Origin: Bacteroides sp. 43_108
Lineage (GTDB): Bacteria; Bacteroidota; Bacteroidia; Bacteroidales; Bacteroidaceae
NCBI GenBank assembly: GCA_001915545.1
Contig: MNQS01000144.1
Coordinates: 1 to 10,656 of the forward strand
Reading direction: 5' to 3'
DNA length: 10,656 nt
The notes below the pieces were generated by a model, which saw nothing but the letters and a program-made list of their open reading frames with translations, searched no databases and was not told the DNA's origin. Positions 1-5,490 of the stretch are shown piece by piece (position 1 is the stretch's first letter; every line of letters begins with the position of its first letter). Made by a program: the position numbers and the translations under genes.

Positions 1-21
1 CGGGGGAATGCCTAAAGATAC

Positions 22-68
22 AAAAAAGCCAGCTAATTCGCAACACTTTGTGTATGAATTAGTTGGCT
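22..68 (-). terminator. Intrinsic terminator, distal one of two after tRNA-Leu
   Basis: A 13-bp inverted repeat (27-39 with 56-68, one G-U wobble) has an inner ACAC/GTGT extension at 43-53. Read on the minus strand, the stem is followed by a run of six T (positions 27 to 22), the layout of a Rho-independent terminator. On the plus strand the stem is followed by a weaker T-rich stretch, so it could also serve a gene to the left of the window. Seen directly; function inferred. Confidence 0.55.
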
Positions 69-98
69 AATTTTATTCTATTTACTGAATATCCCTAT

Positions 99-139
99 AA
101 AAGAAATAAGGGGCACAGGATTATTTTCCTATGTCCCTT
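99..139 (-). terminator. Intrinsic terminator just downstream of tRNA-Leu
   Basis: Arms 108-120 and 127-139 pair over 13 positions with one wobble and one mismatch around a 6-nt loop. On the minus strand the stem is followed by a T-rich stretch (107 to 99). It begins 29 nt past the tRNA 3' end and is the nearest candidate for ending the tRNA transcript. Confidence 0.5.
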
Positions 140-168
140 TCAAATGTTTAGTTTAACATTTTGTAGCG

Positions 169-250
169 TGCGCCTGACAGGACTCGAACCTGCACATCGC
201 TAGACATCAGATCCTAAGTCTGACGCGTCTACCAATTTCGCCACAGGCGC
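169..250 (-). tRNA. tRNA-Leu, anticodon UAG
   Basis: An 82-nt cloverleaf on the minus strand. The 7-bp acceptor stem is GCGCCTG (250-244) paired with CAGGCGC (176-170), with discriminator A at 169. The anticodon stem TCAGA/TCTGA encloses the loop CTTAGGA, so the anticodon is TAG (reads CUA and related Leu codons) with G at position 37. The T arm is GCAGG-TTCGAGT-CCTGT. A long variable arm marks a class II tRNA, fitting leucine. The 3' CCA is not encoded (the next bases read CGC), so it must be added enzymatically. The gene stands alone between a likely promoter and two terminators. Confidence 0.95.
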
Positions 251-280
251 AGTGTAGAATGTCTTTCTATTTTACATTTG

Positions 281-288
281 CAAAGATG
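281..288 (-). promoter_or_regulatory. Probable -7 element of the tRNA-Leu promoter
   Basis: The minus strand reads CATCTTTG, one base from the Bacteroidetes -7 consensus TAnnTTTG, about 30 nt upstream of the tRNA 5' end. Its flank (TTTGC before it) resembles the better-formed promoter in front of parC at 5352-5359. The -33 region around 302-305 is only T-rich (TTTT on the minus strand), so the match is partial. Confidence 0.35.
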
Positions 289-307
289 CAAATTATTTAT
301 TAAAATT

Positions 308-324
308 CATACTTGATGCGTATG
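308..324. terminator. Weak hairpin between the S41 gene and the tRNA
   Basis: A 5-bp stem CATAC/GTATG with a 7-nt loop. On the plus strand it is followed by seven T; on the minus strand by AATTTTAATAAAT. It is the only hairpin found between the S41 stop codon (359) and the tRNA promoter. It may end the minus-strand transcript, but the stem is short and could be chance in AT-rich DNA. Confidence 0.25.
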
Positions 325-358
325 TTTTTTTACATTTAAGTCGTTTTTCGTGTCATTT

Positions 359-1450
359 TTATATATTACAGTTTGTTTTAGACTGTCTTTTTACGACTGA
401 AGTATCTTGGCAGTTATTTTTTGAAGCTTCTTCTTTCAGAAACTCTCTTGCCTTTTCGATAATAGTATCTTTTCCCTTTCGCATGTCTTCTTCTTCCATT
501 CCGGCTTTGATATCCGGTTCTATGCCGAATTCGGTGTGGTTCATATCTTTGTCGTAAATTATCACAGCAGAGTACCTGACACTCCATCCGCAAGGAATTT
601 CTTGAGTGAACGGCATACCGGAGCCTCCACCGGTGTAATCTCCCAAAATCGTCACATTGGGACAGGTTTTCATGCACTTTACGAAGTCATTGGCAGCACT
701 GAAGCACCTTCTGTTTGTCAATACTACAGTGTTTTTCTGCCATCTGATTCCGTCGGAAGGTTCCAGATATACGGGCTCAGGGTCGGACAAGTCGTAATGG
801 CCTTTCCCTGTCTTGTGACTCATATATCCGATAAGCTTTTTCTCATTGGTGAATCGGGATGCCAACTGATGTGCGGTAGATATTCTTCCTCCTCCGTTGT
901 TCCTTATATCTACAATCAGGCCGATACATGTTGAAAGTGCGTCAAGCATGTACGATAAGTTTCCATCTCCTATGGCATCATTGAAGCTCTCGCAGTATAC
1001 GTAGCCGATGTTGTCGTCAAGAATTTTGTATTTAAGTCCTGAAGCTATTTTATAATCTGTTCCAAGATAGTTCTGTTGAATCTGCTGGTCAAAATTTTCA
1101 GGATACGGTTCATAGTAGCTCCATTCTCTTCCTATGTCGAATGCGGCACTCAGATTGACGTGTCCGTCCTTAAGCTCGGACAACATGTCGCAGCAAACTT
1201 CGAAGAGCTGGTAATTATCCATTTTGGGCGTAATTCTTCGTTTGTACTCGTCGTGTATGCTGTCCCAGTCGATTCCCAGCTTCTTCTCTTTGTATTCGAA
1301 GAAGCAATATCTTTCGTCAATAAGCTTCCACAATGCTTCGAAGTTGCCTTCGGGAGTATTCACGTAAGGTTCTTCGTCAATACACGATGCAACTGTCATC
1401 AGACCGATAGCAGTCGTGAGTGCATATATTATGTTTTTCGTGATGCTCAT
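359..1450 (-). CDS. S41-family peptidase, lipoprotein
   Basis: 363 aa, predicted exported serine peptidase of the S41 (C-terminal-processing/tricorn-like) family. The N-terminus has a hydrophobic signal ending in the lipobox VASC, with Cys23 as the likely lipidated residue, so it should be membrane-anchored on the periplasmic or outer face. S41 landmarks follow in order: LKDGH (93-97, His97 a candidate catalytic base), DIRNNGGG (181-188), the nucleophile segment CFSAAND (249-255, Ser251), a glycine-rich YTGGG (272-276), and FGIEPDI (308-314) near the end. Asn254 sits where many relatives have Glu. No PDZ domain is obvious, unlike CtpA-type enzymes. The last 25 residues are polar and look disordered. 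Last gene of the presumed parC-led transcript, 56 nt after the DUF3316-like gene with no visible promoter between. Substrate cannot be read from the sequence. Confidence 0.88.
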   Translation of the reverse strand: MSITKNIIYALTTAIGLMTVASCIDEEPYVNTPEGNFEALWKLIDERYCFFEYKEKKLGIDWDSIHDEYKRRITPKMDNYQLFEVCCDMLSELKDGHVNLSAAFDIGREWSYYEPYPENFDQQIQQNYLGTDYKIASGLKYKILDDNIGYVYCESFNDAIGDGNLSYMLDALSTCIGLIVDIRNNGGGRISTAHQLASRFTNEKKLIGYMSHKTGKGHYDLSDPEPVYLEPSDGIRWQKNTVVLTNRRCFSAANDFVKCMKTCPNVTILGDYTGGGSGMPFTQEIPCGWSVRYSAVIIYDKDMNHTEFGIEPDIKAGMEEEDMRKGKDTIIEKAREFLKEEASKNNCQDTSVVKRQSKTNCNI

Positions 1451-1506
1451 TTTCTGAAAAATATTACTATCATGGAGTTTAAATATCTATTTGTTTAATC
1501 TTCGTT

Positions 1507-2418
1507 TCAGAAAGGCATGGCTTTCATCCTTCTGTCCTTTCTGTTGAAATATTTCACGAAGCCTATCATGAAGCAGTTTGAGTATGAATGATATTTCAGA
1601 CCGTTGAGTTTTGCCTGCTGAAAGTCGCCGGCGTAGCCTAGTCTCAACGTCGCCGTACTTATTGGAATATCAACCGTTAGCAGATGTCTCATAGACGGCA
1701 TGTTTACTGGGTACACAAACTTCACGTTCTTGTCGTAGTGACCAAGCAAGAAAAGCTCATAATACGATTGTCCGTAGTTGGGGGAGAATGCAACACCGGC
1801 AAGAGGAATATTGACCTGATATCGCAGTAGATAGTTGTGTTTTCTTATTTTCAGATTGTACATTGCCATACCCGACAAGTCTATCATTATGTCAGCCTTG
1901 CCTTGAGCCGGATTGTTGCTGTTGCGCGTGTTGTATATGCCGCCTATGTAAGCGGAGGCCATGGCACCTGCAAGAAATCTTATACCGCCCAGTACAGGCT
2001 TGAAATTGTAGTGCCATCCTATGGCATATCTTAGTCCTCCTGCTACCTCATGAGCCGTTTGTGACCTGTTTTCCACATACGAACAGTTGGCTTGAAGCAA
2101 TGTCTGCACTGAAATACGTCCGTTTGCCATCTTTGTGAATCTCATCGTTTCTCTCTGCAGGCGTATTTCCGGTCCTGTATAATTGTAAGGCGACAGATAC
2201 GTATCGAGAACATTGGCCGAACCTACTCCTATAAGCATGGAATGTGCGGTGAACCTGTTGTCGAATGCAGGTTCATCCATCTTTATGACAGTATTTTTCT
2301 CTTCTGTACTGTCGCTTTCTTCGGTGCAGAGGTCTTCATGGCCGGCTGCATGCAGATTCGTGGTAATGATTGAGGTCGCCAACAGTATGGCGACCTTGTA
2401 CATTGTGCATTTTATCAT
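1507..2418 (-). CDS. DUF3316-like outer-membrane beta-barrel protein
   Basis: 303 aa, function unknown. A hydrophobic N-terminal signal (about residues 6-24, likely cut after LHA) is followed by an acidic Ser/Thr-rich stretch (28-45). The rest has alternating polar/aromatic strands typical of a small outer-membrane barrel and ends in a C-terminal Phe, the usual barrel-assembly signature. The block around GSANVLDTYLSPYNYTGPE (65-83) and RLQRETMRFTKMANGRISVQ (85-104) fits what I recall of the Bacteroidetes DUF3316 family; this is recognition, not a search result. Two in-frame ATGs (codons 1 and 6) are possible starts; codon 6 gives a more ordinary signal peptide, and neither has a clear Shine-Dalgarno. 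It starts 47 nt after the parC stop with no TAnnTTTG promoter in the gap, so cotranscription with parC is likely. Confidence 0.75.
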   Translation of the reverse strand: MIKCTMYKVAILLATSIITTNLHAAGHEDLCTEESDSTEEKNTVIKMDEPAFDNRFTAHSMLIGVGSANVLDTYLSPYNYTGPEIRLQRETMRFTKMANGRISVQTLLQANCSYVENRSQTAHEVAGGLRYAIGWHYNFKPVLGGIRFLAGAMASAYIGGIYNTRNSNNPAQGKADIMIDLSGMAMYNLKIRKHNYLLRYQVNIPLAGVAFSPNYGQSYYELFLLGHYDKNVKFVYPVNMPSMRHLLTVDIPISTATLRLGYAGDFQQAKLNGLKYHSYSNCFMIGFVKYFNRKDRRMKAMPF

Positions 2419-2465
2419 TGCTCGGGAGTATATGCTGTTGTTCCCAATCCGTATTTCTTGCAGTG

Positions 2466-5261
2466 TCAGAACAGTTTCATCTGTCCTGTAAGTTCATCTC
2501 TGATGTCCGACTCGCTTTTGCCTTCGTCTGGATCTACAACCTCCGGCATATTGTCGTTGTCTTCATCGTCTCCGTCTTCCTCATCCTCTGGGTCCGGGAA
2601 TCTTACAGGTTCAAGTTCCTCTACAGATTCTACAACATATTGCGTCAGTCTCTTTCCTTTAGCCTTGAATCCCTTTACTCCGATGAATTGCTCGGCATCA
2701 ATTTCCAACGGACCCCTGAAGGCGTCTGGTTCTCCGAGTTTTACTTCCAGACGCGGATAAGCCGTGCATGTGAGCAAGATGAGTTTCGTTTCCGGATTCT
2801 CGTTCAGATAGCTTTGTTTTCTGGCAGACGGTTCGAACATGAACCTCTTTATGTAAGGTTTACCTCCCTGCTCCCCGTCGTACAGTACGGCTGTCCACAC
2901 CTTGTGAGCCTTGAATTTTTCTATCTTGAGGATATTGTGCTCGTAGTGGTTGTTGACATCGAAATTCGTTGTATAGAATTCTCCGTTGTCGAGAATGACA
3001 AGAATCAGGTCGTTGTTCTGGAATTCGCCTAGGAATTCACCGTGCTCATCATAGTTGAGCCTGTGCACATCGTGGTCAAACCATACTTTTCTTCCGCCCA
3101 GAGTTGAACCTCCGTGCTGTTTCAGGCCAATTCTGTACACTTCGTTTTTTGTCAGTATGTTGCCGCGCGATATTCTGCCTTTGATGGCAATCTCACTGAA
3201 GTCTTTTTCGAAAATAAGTTTCTTCAGCTTTTCTTTAGGCTTGAGTGTTACCTTTATCACTTCGGCTTCGCCGTTTGCATTGGCAGTGAAGTACGTCACT
3301 TTAGATTTTGGCGTACCCATTGTCAAGTCATATTCCTTGTCGCGGGTTACAGAAGGAACGTTGAATCGTTTTATGTATGTGATGCCCGTTGCACCGTCGC
3401 GATAGCAGACATTGTATATCGTACGTGTGTCGTTTCGTTTGAAAACGGCCACGTGTATGATTTCAGCTTTTTTCTTTTCTTTTTTACTCCTTTCGGTTTC
3501 GCCTACAAATACTTTGTCGCTCACCTTTACAACCTTGTAGGTTCCATCCTTGTAGAACAGTATGACATCATCGATATCCGAACAGTTGCATACGTATTCA
3601 TCTTTCTTCAGACCAGTACCCACAAAGCCTTCTGCTCTGTTTATGTAGAGCTTTTCGTTGGCTTCTGCTACTTTTGTAGCTTCGATGGTGTCGAAGTTGC
3701 GTATGACAGTACGTCTAGGATATTCGGCTCCGTATTTTTCTTTAAGATATTTGAACCACTCGGCAGTAACTTCTACCAAGTTTGCCAGATCGCGGTCGAT
3801 TTCTTCAATCTCGGCTTTCATTCTGGCAATCAGCTCGTCGGCTTTGTCTTTGTTGAATTTGAGTATACGGGCCATCTTGATTTCCATCAGACGGAGTATG
3901 TCGTCCTTGGTTACCTCACGTACAAACTGCGGATAGAATGGTGTGAGACGTTCATCCACATATTCGCAAGCAGCGTCCATGTCCTTCGCCTGTTCGAATT
4001 CGCGTCCCTTGTATATTCTTTCCTCGATGAAAATTTTTTCCAGCGAAGCGAAGTGCAGTGATTCCATCACCTCGCCCCTTCTTATTTCCAGTTCCTTGCG
4101 TATAAGATCCTTGGTATTGTCCACAGACTTGCGAAGCACGTCGCTTACGGTCAAGAATTTCGGAGTGCGTCCGTCGATGACGCAGCAGTTAGGTGAAATG
4201 CTTGTCTCACAATCCGTGAAGGCATAAAGGGCGTCGATGGTTTTGTCGGACGATGTGCCAGGTGTAAGTTGTATGATGATTTCCACCTCGGCCGCAGTGT
4301 TGTCGTCTACCTTTCTTGCCTTTATCTTGCCCTTTTCGATGGCTTTCAGAATTGAGTCTATGAGTGTAGCCGCCGTTTTGCCGTATGGTATTTCGCGTAT
4401 GCACAGTGTTTTGTTGTCTATCTTCTCAATCTTTGCCCTGACCTTCACGCTGCCGCCTCTTTGGCCGTCGTTGTATCTGGATACATCAACGGCACCTCCA
4501 GTCTGAAAGTCCGGATAGAGCGTGAATGGTTCGTTGTGCAGGTAACTTACTGCAGCATCGCATATCTCGTTGAAGTTGTGAGGCAGAATTTTAGATGACA
4601 GACCTACGGCTATACCTTCAACACCCTGAGCTAGCAGAAGCGGAAACTTCACCGGCAGAGCGATAGGTTCCTTGTTGCGTCCGTCGTACGACAGTTTCCA
4701 CTCCGTCGTTTTGGGATTGAACACAGTGTCGATGGCAAACTTTGACAATCTTGCCTCGATATATCGTGGAGCGGCGGCACTGTCGCCTGTCAATATGTTA
4801 CCCCAGTTTCCCTGGCAGTCGATGAGCAGATTCTTTTGTCCCAGCTGAACTAGGGCGTCGCCTATTGACGCATCTCCGTGCGGATGAAACTGCATCGTGT
4901 GTCCCACGATGTTGGCCACCTTGTTGTAGCGTCCGTCGTCCATCCTCTTCATTGAGTGCAGAATACGTCTCTGCACTGGTTTGAGTCCGTCAATGATGTT
5001 CGGCACCGCACGTTCGAGGATTACATAGCTGGCATAGTCGAGAAACCAGTTTTGGTACATCCCGCTCAGATGGTGCGTGATGCCGTCCTTCATTACTTCC
5101 GGATTGTAGTCGCTGTGCGGTGCGCCGCCTTCAGCTTCGCCTGTAGCCTGGTTCCCCTCGTCGGTACCTGTTGCTTCATCGGCAAAACCGTCGTTGTCCG
5201 CCATGCCCGCAGTCTCATCTGTTCTTTCGTCCATGCCGTCCTCTCTGCTCTCGTCGCTCAT
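2466..5261 (-). CDS. parC: DNA topoisomerase IV subunit A (ParC)
   Basis: 931 aa. With ParE it makes the ATP-driven type IIA topoisomerase that decatenates daughter chromosomes; ParC is the DNA-cleaving subunit. The breakage domain starts near residue 63 (HHLSGMYQNWFLDYASYVIL), has HPHGD at 126-130 and the active-site tyrosine Tyr167 in APRYIEARLS. A tower/coiled-coil region runs to about 510 and a C-terminal wrapping domain to about 880. A true gyrase box (QRRGGKG) is absent; only a degenerate QHGGSTLGGRK occurs at 715-725, which favours ParC over GyrA. The serine that anchors the quinolone metal bridge (E. coli GyrA Ser83) is Ala131 here, with Ser132 and Asp135 following. There are acidic, probably disordered ends: an N-terminal extension of about 55 residues and a tail at 881-915. 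Its own promoter and a leader hairpin lie upstream; a DUF3316-like and an S41 gene follow closely. The partner parE is not in the window. Confidence 0.95.
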   Translation of the reverse strand: MSDESREDGMDERTDETAGMADNDGFADEATGTDEGNQATGEAEGGAPHSDYNPEVMKDGITHHLSGMYQNWFLDYASYVILERAVPNIIDGLKPVQRRILHSMKRMDDGRYNKVANIVGHTMQFHPHGDASIGDALVQLGQKNLLIDCQGNWGNILTGDSAAAPRYIEARLSKFAIDTVFNPKTTEWKLSYDGRNKEPIALPVKFPLLLAQGVEGIAVGLSSKILPHNFNEICDAAVSYLHNEPFTLYPDFQTGGAVDVSRYNDGQRGGSVKVRAKIEKIDNKTLCIREIPYGKTAATLIDSILKAIEKGKIKARKVDDNTAAEVEIIIQLTPGTSSDKTIDALYAFTDCETSISPNCCVIDGRTPKFLTVSDVLRKSVDNTKDLIRKELEIRRGEVMESLHFASLEKIFIEERIYKGREFEQAKDMDAACEYVDERLTPFYPQFVREVTKDDILRLMEIKMARILKFNKDKADELIARMKAEIEEIDRDLANLVEVTAEWFKYLKEKYGAEYPRRTVIRNFDTIEATKVAEANEKLYINRAEGFVGTGLKKDEYVCNCSDIDDVILFYKDGTYKVVKVSDKVFVGETERSKKEKKKAEIIHVAVFKRNDTRTIYNVCYRDGATGITYIKRFNVPSVTRDKEYDLTMGTPKSKVTYFTANANGEAEVIKVTLKPKEKLKKLIFEKDFSEIAIKGRISRGNILTKNEVYRIGLKQHGGSTLGGRKVWFDHDVHRLNYDEHGEFLGEFQNNDLILVILDNGEFYTTNFDVNNHYEHNILKIEKFKAHKVWTAVLYDGEQGGKPYIKRFMFEPSARKQSYLNENPETKLILLTCTAYPRLEVKLGEPDAFRGPLEIDAEQFIGVKGFKAKGKRLTQYVVESVEELEPVRFPDPEDEEDGDDEDNDNMPEVVDPDEGKSESDIRDELTGQMKLF

Positions 5262-5298
5262 ATCTGTTCTGATTTATTATACCTTGTTTTTGAAACGG

Positions 5299-5350
5299 AA
5301 AAAGTCAGCGAAATGTGCTTGTTCAGGTGAATGCACACATTTCACTGACT
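5299..5350 (-). terminator. Terminator-like hairpin in the parC leader
   Basis: Arms 5303-5317 and 5336-5350 form a 15-bp stem. On the minus strand all pairs hold, with one G-U wobble; the plus strand has a C-A mismatch. The loop is 18 nt. On the minus strand the stem runs straight into five T (5303-5299). It starts 2 nt downstream of the parC -7 box, so the start site should fall inside the upstream arm and at least 10 bp could still form in the parC mRNA. It may be the terminator of the barrel gene ending at 5491, an attenuator of parC, or an mRNA-stabilising 5' stem. Confidence 0.6.
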
Positions 5351-5351
5351 A

Positions 5352-5383
5352 CAAAGATAGCAAATTTTGTTTCATGAGCAAAA
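5352..5383 (-). promoter_or_regulatory. parC promoter (Bacteroidetes -7/-33 type)
   Basis: The minus strand carries TATCTTTG at 5359-5352, a full match to TAnnTTTG, and TTTTG at 5383-5379 as the -33 element, with 19 nt between. This is the expected spacing for the primary Bacteroidetes sigma factor. The predicted start near 5345 gives an 80-90 nt leader. It is the only complete match I found between genes in this window. Confidence 0.7.
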
Positions 5384-5490
5384 TCCGCGGTGCAGGCGAC
5401 GTTTGACAGTCACGTATTTATCTGAATGTTTATGGTTTGATATGGGGTATTTTACATGTACTGTTCGATTCTTACAATAAAAAATCTGTT

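Noticed and set aside
2370..3032. 220-aa plus-strand open frame overlapping the end of parC
   Set aside because: Antisense to parC and the start of the DUF3316-like gene; no signal, domain or ribosome-binding site supports it.
3114..4061. 315-aa open frame on the plus strand inside parC
   Set aside because: It is antisense to the strongly conserved parC coding sequence, rich in Phe/Val/Tyr as expected of reversed codons, with no recognisable domain. Shadow frame.
2466..5261. Annotation of the topoisomerase gene as gyrA
   Set aside because: No intact GyrA box, and the HGDASIGD active-site neighbourhood and C-terminal domain fit Bacteroidetes ParC better.
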